Both the position numbers and the translations under genes were made by a program. This document shows, in pieces, positions 26,401-36,489 of a stretch of DNA of 64,000 bases. The notes under the pieces were generated by a model. It was not told the DNA's origin and did not search any database. It saw only the letters and a program-made list of their open reading frames with translations. Source of the stretch: Cynocephalus volans (Eukaryota > Chordata > Mammalia > Dermoptera > Cynocephalidae); the NCBI RefSeq assembly GCF_027409185.1, contig NC_084478.1, positions 84,613,624-84,677,623 of the forward strand, read 5' to 3'. Numbering within the stretch: position 1 is the stretch's first letter; the number at the start of each line of letters is the position of its first letter.

Positions 26401-28217
26401 AATTTTATTTATCTTTTCAAAAAACTAACTTTTTGATTCACCGATCTTTTGTATCACTTTCTGGGTTTCAATTTCTTTAAGGTCTGCTCTGATATTAATG
26501 ATTTCTTTCCATCTGCTAACTTTGTGTTTGGATTTTTCTTGTTTTTCTAGCTCTTTAAGGTGAAGTCTTAGGTTGTTCACGTGCCATCTTTCCATTCTTC
26601 TGAAGTAAGCATTTAGTGCAATAAATTTTCTCCTCAGTACTGTTTTGCAGTATCCCACAGGTTTTGGTATGATGTATCATTGTGTCCATTAGTTTTGATA
26701 AATTTTTTTATTTCCTATTTGATTTCTTCTTGGACCCATATGTCATTAAGTAGAATGCTGTGTAATTTCCATGTGTTTGTATAGTCACTAGAATTTTGTT
26801 TGTTATTTATTTCTAATTTTAATCTATTTTGGTCTGAAAAAATACATGGGATAATTCCAATTTTTTAAAATTTGTTGAGACTTGATTTGTGACCTAACAT
26901 GTGGTCTATCCTGGAGAATGATCCATGTGCTGATGAGAAGAATGAATGTTCTGAGGTTGTTGGATGGAATGTTCTATAGATATCTGCCAAGTCCAACAGC
27001 TCTAGAGTGTTGTTTAGATCTTGTGTTTCTCTGTTGATTCTTTGCCTAGATGATCTGTCCAATATTGGTAGTGGGATGTTGAGGTCCCCTGTTATTATGC
27101 TATTAATGTCTATTTCCTTCCTTAGGTCTAATACAGTTTGCTTTATAAATCTGGCTGTTCCGACATTGGGTGCATATATATTTTTGATTGTTATGTTTTC
27201 TTGATGGATTAATCCTTTTATCATTGTGTAGCGGCCCTTATTATCTCTTTTTATGGTTTGTAGTTTAAAGTCTATTTTATCTGATCTCTTGAAGGCAGCA
27301 TATGGTTGGGTCCTCCTTTTTAATGCAGTCAACCAGTCTGTGTGTTTTGATTTCAGATTTTAATTCTTTTACATTAAGCATTGTTATTGAAAAGTGTTGA
27401 TTTACTCCTAGCATTCTGTTGATTTTTGTTTGGGTGTCATAAGTGTCTTTTGTTTCTTTCTTTCTGATTTACTATTTGTGTTCTGTATTTGTTGGTTCCT
27501 TGGGTTGTAGATAAACTTTTTCTCTCTCTTCAATTTTTGGCATTTTTATTTTACTAGTGTGTTTTGTTTTTTCTTGAGTTTTTATGGCAGTAGTAGTTAT
27601 TTTTCAGTACCAAAACCAGTAGTCCCTTGAGAATTTCTTGTAAGGGTGGTCATGTGCTAGTGAATTCCCACAGTTTTTGTCTGTCTGAGAAACATACTAT
27701 TTGCCCTTCATTTCGGAAGGATAGCCTTGAGGGGTAGAGTATTCTTGGCTGGAGATCTCTGTCTTTTAGTATTTTGAATATATCATCCCATTCCTTTCTG
27801 GCTTTTAGGGTTTGTGATGAAAAGACTGATGTTAGTCTGATTGGGGCTCCCTTATAGGTGATTTGATGCTTCTCTCTTGCAGCTTTTAAGATTCTTTCTT
27901 TGTCTTTCAATTTTGCCAATTTGACTATAACGTGTCTTGGAGAAGACTTTTTGGGTTGAATACAGTTGGGGATCTTGGAGCTTCCTCAGTCTGAAGATCT
28001 GTGTCTTTTCCCGTACCTGGGAAGTTTTCTGCCACTATTTTGTTGAATATATTTTCAATGCAATCTCCTTTTTCCTCCCCTTCTGGAATACCCATGACTC
28101 GGATATTTGAACGCTTAAGGTTGTTTCATATCTCTCTTAGATTTTCTTCAGCGTTTTCAATTCTTTTTTCTTTCTTTCTTTTTTTTTGTCTGCCAGTGTT
28201 ATTTCAAACAGCCCATC
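23425..28217 (-). mobile_element. L1, antisense, nearly full coding length (about 4.8 kb)
   Basis: 3' UTR (23,425-23,690), ORF2 antisense (about 23,700-27,340) and ORF1 (about 27,640-28,190). Recognisable parts are the ORF2 C-terminal words (25,128-24,874), the RT block (25,919-25,668) and a 155-aa endonuclease/linker stretch (27,332-26,865), all minus. The ORF1 C-terminal domain is at 27,919-27,650. Stops and frameshifts separate them. It lacks the ORF1 N-terminus and 5' UTR, ending at the poly(T) of the element at 28,218. (TTA)n at about 24,893-24,914. Confidence 0.87.
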
Positions 28218-28395
28218 TTCTTTTTTTTTTTTTTTGAGTGCAATGAGAGCCTGAAAGGACTGTACCTTAGCAACTCCTCTGTTAGAAGGAGAAACTGGGT
28301 GTCAGTCCCGAGTCGGTTTTTGCTTCAATTTTTATTTTAAAGACAAGGAAATTACAGGAAAACAACAGATAGTTAATCAATAATAGTAAGAACAT
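28218..28395 (-). mobile_element. Unidentified polyadenylated retroposed sequence
   Basis: A 16-18 bp poly(T) at 28,218 precedes about 160 bp of sequence unlike any L1 in the window. Read on the minus strand it ends in a poly(A) tail and contains AATAAA about 100 bp upstream of the tail. It sits between two L1 pieces. It could be a fragment of an LTR transcript or of a cellular RNA; I do not recognise it. Confidence 0.4.
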
Positions 28396-28732
28396 ACAGA
28401 AATTGGCTATTTATTTATTTATTTATTTTTCCTTAATTTTATTTTGTCGATATACAATGTGGTTGATTATTGTGGCCCATTACCGAAACCTCCCTCCTTC
28501 CTCCCTCTTCCCCCTCCCTCCCATCAATGTCCTTTCTGTTTGCTTGTCATATCACCTTCAAGTAATTGTAGTTGTTATATCTTCTTCCCCCCCCCCCCGG
28601 TTTGTGTGTGTGTGTGAATTTATTTATTTATTTTTAGCTCCCACCAATAAGTGAGAACATGTGGTATTTCTCTTTCTGTGCCTGACTCGTTTCACTTAAT
28701 ATAATTCTCTCAAGGTCCATCCATGTTGTTGC
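28396..28732 (-). mobile_element. L1 3' end, antisense, short
   Basis: (TTTA)n tail at about 28,405-28,428, then 3' UTR, poly(C) run (about 28,587-28,598), and the first bases of the antisense ORF2 C-terminus. It ends at the left breakpoint of the 28,733-30,084 inversion. Confidence 0.8.
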
Positions 28733-29809
28733 AAAAGAAAAAAGAATTAAAAACATTGAAGAAAATCTAAGAGAGATATGAAACAACCTTAAGCGCTCAA
28801 ATATCCGAGACATGGGTATTCCAGAAGGGGAGGAAAAAGGAGATTGCATTGAAAACATGTTCAACAAAATAGTGGCAGAAAATTTCCCAGGTATAGAGAA
28901 AGACACAGATCTTCAGATTCAGGAAGCTCAAAGATCCCCAAATATATCCAACCCAAAAAGGTCTTCTCAAAGACATGTTATAGTCGAATTGGCAAAATTG
29001 AAAGACAAAGAGAGAATCTTAAAAGTTGCAAGAGAGAAGAGTCAAGTCACCTATAAGGGAGCCCCAACCAGACTAACACTAGAATTTTTATCACAAACCC
29101 CAAAAGCCAGAAAGAAATGGGATGATATATTCAAAATACTAAGACAGAGATTGCAGACAAGAATACTCTACCCCGCTAGGCTATCCTATAAAATGAAGGG
29201 CAAATAGTATATTTCTCAAGAAAACAAAATCTGCAGGAATTCACTACCACATGGACACCTTTACAAGAAATTGTATATTGACAAAATAAAATAAAATCTT
29301 AAAAATATTATGTGCATTTGAGGAAAGATTTAAAAACCACAAACAGTTACTGAATTTTGCCTGAATGAATTTAAAAAAAAATTGAAATCATTTCCAGTAT
29401 TATTTCAGACCACAATGGATTAAAACTAGAAATCAATAACAATGAAACTCTGGAAACTATAGAAACACATGAAAATTAAACAACATACTTCTGCACGACC
29501 CATGGGTCCAAGAAAAAATTAAACAGGGAATCAAATAATTTCTTGAGAGTAATGAAAATAAAGACACATCATACCAACACCTGTGGGATATGGCAAAAGC
29601 AGTGCTAAGAGGAAGGTGGGAAAGGGGCAGGGGAAGGAGGGTTGACAAGAAACTAGTTAAGGGTCACAAAGATTGATTATGTTTTGCAAACAAGTATACT
29701 AATTATCCTGATTTGATTACCACATATTGTACACATGTATTGATATTCGATTCTATACCACACAAATAAATATAATCAATTATCTCTCAATAAAATACTG
29801 TTAAATAAA
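28733..29809 (+). mobile_element. Inverted 3' part of the L1 that split the ERV 5' LTR
   Basis: Sense ORF1 from mid-protein to C-terminus (28,735-29,270; the open part 28,812-29,207 encodes 131 aa). Then come about 90 bp of unclear sequence, about 240 bp of ORF2 from the end of the endonuclease region (about 29,365-29,611), and the 3' UTR (29,612-29,809). Most of ORF2 is missing. The first bases continue exactly the ORF1 sequence that breaks off at 30,085 on the minus strand. Together with the LTR evidence, this shows that the segment was flipped after insertion. Confidence 0.82.
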
Positions 29810-29953
29810 GAAATAATTGGGTGTATAAAATTTTGAGTTTGTCACCAGTGGGATTTTGAGCTAATGAATCCAATCTTCTCTGAAGAAGCAAACAACATAG
29901 TACCAATATACAAAAGCCATCTTTGGCTCTTGTCTATAGCAGATACAATAGCA
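29810..29953 (-). mobile_element. ERV 5' LTR, first (U3) part, inverted
   Basis: The reverse complement matches the start of the 3' LTR at 51,228-51,345. A shared word is GAGCCAAAGATGGC, followed by TGTATATTGGT and a TTGTTTNCTTCTTCA block. The putative LTR start (TG) is at 29,953 on the minus strand. The piece ends at 29,810-29,820 with CCAATTATTTC (minus strand). This pairs with CCAGTTATTTC at 38,181-38,191, the target-site duplication of the L1 that split the LTR. Confidence 0.8.
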
Positions 29954-30084
29954 TGAAGAGGTGGAAAGAGAAAAATATAATTAAAATGTTTATAGTCCTT
30001 GCATTAGTTAGGAAGTGGTAAAAGTACAATTTAAACTAGTCAATAAGTCAATAATACACAATAACATAAAGCATAAATAAAAAC
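29954..30084. other. Probable original host flank of the ERV, inverted
   Basis: AT-rich sequence between the inverted LTR start and the right inversion breakpoint. It has no L1 or ERV resemblance. In the reconstructed order it lies immediately upstream of the provirus. Confidence 0.45.
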
Positions 30085-30359
30085 CTGTTTCAGCTTGGGT
30101 ATTTCAAAAAGACTGTCCTTGAGATCAGAAATTCTTTCTTCCACTTGCTATAGCCTGCTGCTTACACTCTTAATTGTGGTTTCTATTTCATTGAATGAGT
30201 CTTTCAGTTCCAGGGATTGTGCTACATTCTTTTTTATAGAATTTAATATTATCTCTTTGTAAATTTCATCCTTCAAGTCCTGGATTGCTTTTCTTGTTTC
30301 ACTGTGTTGTCTAACTGAGTCTTTCTGTGTCTCACTGAGTTTGCTTAAGATTGTTACTC
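30085..30359 (-). mobile_element. Host L1, antisense ORF1 N-terminal part (left of nested L1)
   Basis: Antisense ORF1 coiled-coil region. The left edge is the inversion breakpoint, and its sequence continues at 28,733 in the opposite orientation. The right edge is AAGATTGTTACTC (30,347-30,359), the first copy of the 13-bp target-site duplication of the full-length L1 that follows; the element resumes at 36,490. Confidence 0.85.
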
Positions 30360-30361
30360 AA

Positions 30362-30830
30362 GGCCCACAGCCACTGCAGCCACCGAGGTGAGTGGAGATC
30401 AACGTGGCACTGGGGCTCAGTCTTAGGCCCTGGGAGGGAAGCGCCTGTGCCTGCAGCCACCACAGCCGACAAGGTGAGCTGTAACCAGCATGGCACTAGG
30501 GTTCAGTCTTGGGCTCCAGAGGGAAGTGCCCACAGCTTCCAAAGCCACTGAGGTGAGCAGAGACACACATGGCACTGGGACTCAGTCTAAGGCCCCAAGA
30601 GGGAAGCACGCATAGCTGCTGCAGCCACCAAAGTGAGCCAAGACCCATGTGGCACTGGGGCTCAGCCTAAGGCTCTGAAGGGAAGCACTCACAGGAGCCA
30701 CAGCTGCAGAGGTGAGTGAAGACTTGGCACTGGGGTTCAGACTTAGACCCTGGAAGGAAGTGCCCATAAACCCAGCAGGAGCGGGGGTGAGCCAAGACCT
30801 GCGTGGTACTGAGGGCTCAGTCTATGGCCA
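30362..30830 (+). repeat. L1 5' UTR monomer array, about 80-bp period, 6 units
   Basis: Six units of 70-85 bp, each with GTGGCACTGGG(G/A)(C/T)TCAG followed by GGGAAG or GGAAG near its end and GAGGTGAG or similar at its start. The array begins two bases inside the target-site duplication, so the element's transcript started in it. This is the architecture of mouse L1 monomer promoters; promoter function here is inferred. Confidence 0.82.
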
Positions 30831-31110
30831 CAGATTGTGGAAAAGGAAGCAAGGTGGTATAATATAGCCACTGGCACACCTACTGTCACCATAAGGACAG
30901 TTCACCACTGCAGTAGTGGCCAGGGCCACTCTACAGGCAACCTGCTGCTCACCTGACTACATTGATATAAGAGTCACCAATAGAGCCTGCAAATAGAAGA
31001 AGAAATCTTTATCCTCATAGCCAACGCCAGAGTAATAGAAGAAGCAAATCCTCTACCAGATGATTAAACATCAATGAAAAAATACTAGAACTACAAACAA
31101 ACAAGAAGAT

Positions 31111-32030
31111 ATGACACCACTGAAGCAATACAGTAATGCTCAAATTTCAGACCCCATAGAACAGGGAATCCTTGAAATGTCTGAAAAGGAATTCCAAGTA
31201 ATGATCTTAAGAAAGCTTGAAGAAATAAAAGAAGACTCAATTAGAGAACACAATGAAAAAAGAAAAAATATCAAGAATATGAAGGACGAATATTACAAAG
31301 AGATTAATACCTTAAAGAAAAGTGTGGCAGAGCTACTAGAAATGAAAGAATCACTCAATGAAATAAAAAACACAACAGAGAGGTTGAGCAGCAGGCTAGA
31401 GCAAGCAGAAGAAAGAATTTCAGATATTGAAGGTGGTCTTTTCGAAATAACCCAAGCAGACAAAAAAAGGAAAAAAGAATTAAAAATAATGAAGAAAATC
31501 TAAGAGAGACAGCAGACAACCTCAAGTGGTCTAACATCCAAATTGTAGGCATTCTAGAAGAGGAGGAGAAAGGGAAAGATATTGAAAACCTATTCAAGGA
31601 AATAATAAGTGAAAACTTCCCAGGTATAGGGAGAGATACAGACCTCCAGATCCAGGAAGCTCAAAGGTCCCCAAACAGCTTCAGTCCAAAAAGATCATCT
31701 CCAAGCACATTATAGTCAAATTTGCAAAGGTCAAAGACAAAGTGAGAATTCTAAAAGCAGCAAGAGAAAAGCACCAAGTCACCTATAAGGGAACCCCTAT
31801 CAGACTAACAGACTTCTCAACTGAAATCCTACAGTCCAGAAGAAAGTGGAATGATATATTCAAAACACTAAAAGAAAAAATTGCGAATCAAGAATTCTTT
31901 ACCCTGGAAGGCTCTCCTTCAGAAATGAGGGAAAAATAGTATATTTCCCAGAAAAATTTTTGGGAGTTCACCACCACATGACCAGCCCTGCAAGAAATTC
32001 TCAAGGGAGTCATGCATCTGGAATCTGGAT
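31111..32030 (+). pseudogene. L1 ORF1 (ORF1p chaperone), frameshifted
   Basis: Encodes the L1 RNA-binding, trimeric nucleic-acid chaperone. The ATG at 31,111 opens a 130-aa stretch holding the N-terminal region and long coiled coil (residues about 25-110, with SSRLEQAEERISDIE). The frame then shifts within an A-rich tract near 31,470-31,500. The RRM-like part continues in another frame (to about 31,710), and the C-terminal domain in a third (31,742-31,939, with REKHQVTYKG). About 310 codons in total, near the roughly 340 usual for human ORF1p. Not functional. Confidence 0.88.
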
Positions 32031-32215
32031 AATGATGATCACTATCACGGATACACAAGAAAGAGCAAAACCCACCATGAAAAAAAAATGCCAGTGAGAA
32101 AGAAAAAGAAGCCAAATCATGCCCCCTCAAATTTCCAACTAATATTGAAGAAGAAAAATAAAAGGGGAAGTAATGATCAATAGATATTTAAATCATCTAA
32201 ACAAAAATCAATTAA

Positions 32216-35200
32216 ATGACAGGAACTAAACAATACCTGTCAATAACTACCCTAAATGTGAATGGATTAAACTCCTCATTCAAAAGACACAGACTGATTG
32301 ATTGGAATAAAAAGCTAGACCCAAGTATATGCTATCTTCAAGAGACCCACCTCACCTGTAGAGACACACACAGACTAAAAGTGAAGGGATGGCAAAAGAT
32401 ATACGATGCACACAGAAGCCAAAAATGAGCAGGAGTAGCTATTCTTATATCAGATAAAATATACTTTAAACCCCAAAACAAAAAAAGAGACAAAGAAGGC
32501 TACTGTATAATGATAAAAGGATCTCTACAGTTAGAAGACATAATAATAATAAATATATATGCACCCAATACTGGAGTACCCAGATATATAAAGCAAACAC
32601 TCTTAGACCTAAAGAAAGAATTAGGCCCTAATATGTTAATAGTGGAATAGTGGGTGACCTGAACACCACTCTCTCAGTATGGGACAGATCTTCCAGGCAA
32701 CAAATCAACAAAGAGACACAGAATTTAAACTATACCTTAGACCAACTTGAGCTGGCAGCTATATACAGAACATTTCACCCAACAACTAAAGAATATACTT
32801 TCTTCTCATCAGCACATGGAACATTCTCCAGTATAGACCACATACTAGGTCACAAATCTAGTCTTAGCAAATTTTAAAAAATTGAAATCATTCCAAGTAT
32901 CTTTTCAGGCCACATTGCACTAAAACTGGAAATTAATAACAAGCAATACTTTGGAAACTATATAAATACATGGAAACTAAACAATAGGCTCCTGAATGAC
33001 CTATGAGTCCAAGAAATTAAATAGGAAATCAAAAAATTTCTTTAAACTAATGAAAATAAAGATACATCATACCAAAACCTGTGGGATACTGCAAAACAGT
33101 ACTAAGAGGATAATTTATTGCTATAAACACTTACATCAAAAGAATGGAAAGACTTAAAATAAATGACCTAATGCTACACCTCAAAGAAGTAAGAAAAAAA
33201 CAGCAATCCAATCCGAAGGATAGTAGATGGAAAAAAATAATCAAGATCAGAGCAGAACTAAATGAAATAGAACCCTCCCCCCCAAAATAGAAAAGATCAA
33301 TGAAACAAAAAGTTGGTTTTTTTAGAAGATAAATAAAATAGACAAACCATTAGCTAGGATAACAAAAAACAGAAGAGAGAAGACCCAAATAAAAAAAATC
33401 AGAAATGAAAAGGGAGACATTATAACCAATACCACAGAAATACAAAGAATCATTAGAGACGATTATAAACAACTGTATGACAACAAATATGAAAACCTGG
33501 AATATTTGGATAAGTTTCTGGACACATACAAACTACCCAGACTGAACCAAGAAGAGATAGAAAACCTGAACAGACCAATAACAAGCAATGAGATTGAAGT
33601 GGTAGTCAGCAATCTTCCAACAAAGAAAAGCCCAGGACTGGATGTCTTTATAGCTGAATTCTATCAAACGTCTAAAGAGGAATTAATACCAATTATCCTC
33701 AAACCATTCCAAAAAACTGAAACCGAAACCACTCTCCCAAACTCATTCTATGAGGCCAACGTAACTCTGATACCAAAACCAGATAAAGACACAACAAAAA
33801 AAGAAAATTACAGGCTAGTATCCTTGATGAACATAGATGCAAAAATCCTTGACAAAATATTTGCTATCAGAATGCAGCAACTCATTAAAAAAATTATACA
33901 CCATGATCAAGTGGGATTCATTCCAGGGATGCAAGGATGGTTCAACATATGAAAGTCAATAAAAGTGATACACCACATCAACAAACTCTAGGACAAAAAC
34001 CATATCATTATCTCAATAGATGCTGAAAAAACATTTGACAAAATTCAATATGCCTTCATGATAAAGACTGTCAACAAATTAGAAATAGAAGGAAAGTATC
34101 TCAACACAATAAAAGCTGTCTATGACAAGCCCACCACCAGTATCATTCTGAATGGGGTAAAACTGAAGGCTTTTCCCTTAAGAACAGGAACAAGACAAGG
34201 ATGTTCACTCTCACCACTTGTATTTAACAAAGTACTGGAGATATTAGCCAGAGCAATCAGGCAAGAAAAAGAAATAAAGGGCATCCAGATTGGAAAAGAT
34301 GAAATCAAACTGTCCCTATTTGCAGGTGACATGATACTATATATAGAAAAACCTAAAGGCTTTATCAAAAAACTCCTAGAGCTGGTTAACAATTTCAATA
34401 ATGTTGCAGGATACAAAATAAATGCCCCCAAATCAAGTTGCATTCATATTCTCCCATAATGAACTAACAGAAAGAGAAATCAAGAAAGTAAGCCCATTTA
34501 CAACAATCACGAAAAAAATAAAATACTTGGGAATCAATTTAACCAAGGAGATGAAAGATTTCTACAATGAGAACTACAAGCCACTACTGAAAGAAATTAA
34601 AGATGACACAAAAAGATGGAAAGACATTCTGTGCTCTTGAATTGGAAGAATTAACATTGTGAAAATGTCTGTACTACCCAAAGTGATCTACAGATTCAGT
34701 GCAATCCCCATCAAAATACATTCTTCACAGAAATGGAAAAAACAATTTCAACATTCATATGGAACAACAAAAGATCCCGAATAGCCAAAGCAATCCTGAG
34801 CAAAAAAAATTAAAGCTGGAGGCATAACACTATCTGACTTCAAATTATACTACAAAGCTATAGTAACCAAAACAGAAAGGTACTATCATAAAAATAGACA
34901 GTCAGACCAGTGTAGCAGAAATGAGAACCCAGAAATCACCCTTTATGCTTACAACCATCTGATATTTGATAAAGGCAACAAAACCTACATTGCAGGGAAG
35001 ACTGCCTCTTCAACAAGTGGTGCTGGGTAAACTAGATATCCATATGCAGAAGAATGAAATTAGATATGTACCTCTCACCATACACTAAAATCAACTCAAA
35101 ATGGATTAAAGACTTGTAACTGTAATGGTGTAAGACTTGTAACTGTAAAATTACTAAGGGAGAATATAGGTGAAACACTTCAGGAACTAGGTTTGGGCAT

Positions 35201-36198
35201 AGACTTTATGAACATGAGTCCAAAAGCACAGGCAACTAAAGAAAAAATAAACAAATGGGACTATATCAAACTAAAAAGCTTCTGCACAACAAAGGAAATA
35301 AGAGAATGAAACAACAACCTACAGAATGGGAGAAAATTTTTGCTAGCTATGCATCCGACAAGGGATTAATATTCATAATATACAAGGAACTCAAGCAATT
35401 ACACAGTAAGAAAACAAATGACCCAATTAAAAAATGAGCAAAGGAGCTGAATAGACATTTTTCAAAGGAAGACATACAAATGGCCAACAGATACATTAAA
35501 AAATGCTCAACATCACTAGTCATCAGGGAAGTGCAAATTCAAACCACATTGAGATATCACCAGTTGGACTGGCTATAATTAAAAAGACAGAGAATAACAA
35601 ATGGTGGTGAGAGTGTGGAGAGAAGGGAATGCTCCTACACTGTTGTTGGGACTGTAAATTAATACGAACACTATGGAAAACAGAATGGAGGTTTCTCAAG
35701 CCACTACAGATAGATCTTCCATACAATACAGCAATCCCACTTCTGGGTATACCCAAAAGAATGGAAATCTTCATGTCGAAGGTATACCTGCACTCCCATG
35801 TTCATCGCAGCTCTGTTTTTTTTTTTTTTTTTTGTCTTTTTGTTTTTGTGACCGGTAAGGGGATCGCAACCCTTGGCTTGGTGTCTTCCGCACCGCGCCC
35901 AGCCAGTGAGCGCCGGCCATCCCTATATAGGATCCGAACCGCGGCGGGAGCGTCGCCACGCTCCCAGCACCGCACTCTCCCGAGTGCGCCACAGGGTCGG
36001 CCCGCAGCTCTGTTTACAATAGCCAGGATATGGAACCAACCTAAACGTCCATTGATGGATGATTGGATAAGGAAACTGTGGTATGTATACACCATGGAAT
36101 ACTACTCTGCCATAAAACGGAATGAAATTCTCCCATTTACAACTACATGGATGCGCTTGGAGAAACTTAAGTTTAATAAGCAAAGCACAGAGAGTTAA
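32216..36198 (+). pseudogene. L1 ORF2 (endonuclease-reverse transcriptase), inactivated
   Basis: Encodes the L1 endonuclease and reverse transcriptase used in target-primed integration. The ATG at 32,216 starts the endonuclease (LNVNGLN, then QETHL with the catalytic Glu); a stop follows at about 32,426. GDLN is at about 32,653. The RT lies at 33,506-34,459 with stops at about 33,950-33,990. Its active-site box reads FAGD (34,319-34,330) instead of FADD, so a catalytic Asp is replaced by Gly. Further frameshifts follow, and the SINE at 35,819 breaks the C-terminal region. Length without the SINE is close to the usual 1,275 codons. Confidence 0.92.
35819..36002 (-). mobile_element. Dimeric tRNA-derived SINE (CYN-like), antisense
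   Basis: A 184-bp insert flanked by the perfect 13-bp duplication CGCAGCTCTGTTT (35,806-35,818 and 36,003-36,015), inside L1 ORF2. On the minus strand it has RNA polymerase III box A TGGCGCACTCGG (35,991-35,980) and box B GGTTCGGATCC (35,940-35,930). A second box-B-like word, GGTTGCGATCC (35,871-35,861), is followed by an A-rich tail (plus-strand poly(T) from 35,819). Two box-B units indicate a tRNA dimer. It matches my memory of CYN SINEs of colugos. It is not a functional tRNA gene. Confidence 0.85.
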
Positions 36199-36489
36199 AT
36201 ACTGTGTGTCCTCACTCATAAGTGGGAGCTAAGAGAGAAAGTAGGAAGGAAAGAAAGACTACAGTAGTGTGTTGGACTTGCAGAGGGAAAGAACATACCT
36301 AGGGATATAAAGTGGAATGGGGAAAGGGGGGATGGGGAGGGAAGTTGGGGATAATTGGGTGAGGGACACAGGGTATACTCACAATTTGTAGTATGGATCT
36401 GGCCATCACAGTGGTGATGGGCACGAGTGGTGACAATCAGCTTTATATCTCATGAATATTCATAACCAATTTTTTAAAGTACTAAAGAA

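Larger units (their letters stand above)
30360..36489 (+). mobile_element. Full-length sense L1 (6.1 kb) with 13-bp target-site duplication
   Basis: Bounded by AAGATTGTTACTC at 30,347-30,359 and again at 36,490-36,502, a perfect 13-bp duplication inside the ORF1 of another L1. Order: 5' UTR of tandem monomers (30,362-30,830) plus about 280 bp leader, ORF1 (31,111 to about 32,030), spacer, ORF2 (32,216 to about 36,198) and 3' UTR. It is the only full-length sense L1 in the window and looks younger than its host. A tRNA-derived SINE has inserted at 35,819-36,002. Both ORFs are broken, so it cannot move by itself. Confidence 0.93.

Noticed and set aside
28396-29809. A twin-priming L1 (antisense 3' end followed by sense ORF1)
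   Set aside because: The sense part runs on to its own 3' UTR and then into LTR sequence, and its ORF1 joins exactly to 30,085. A later inversion explains all junctions; twin priming does not.
35819-36002. tRNA gene
   Set aside because: Box A and box B are present, but the unit is dimeric, has an A-rich tail and is flanked by a TSD, so it is a SINE.
35629-36198. 189-codon open frame joining L1 ORF2 sequence, the SINE and more ORF2
   Set aside because: The SINE happens to bridge two frames without a stop. Upstream it reads in a shifted frame of ORF2, so it is not a real fusion gene.
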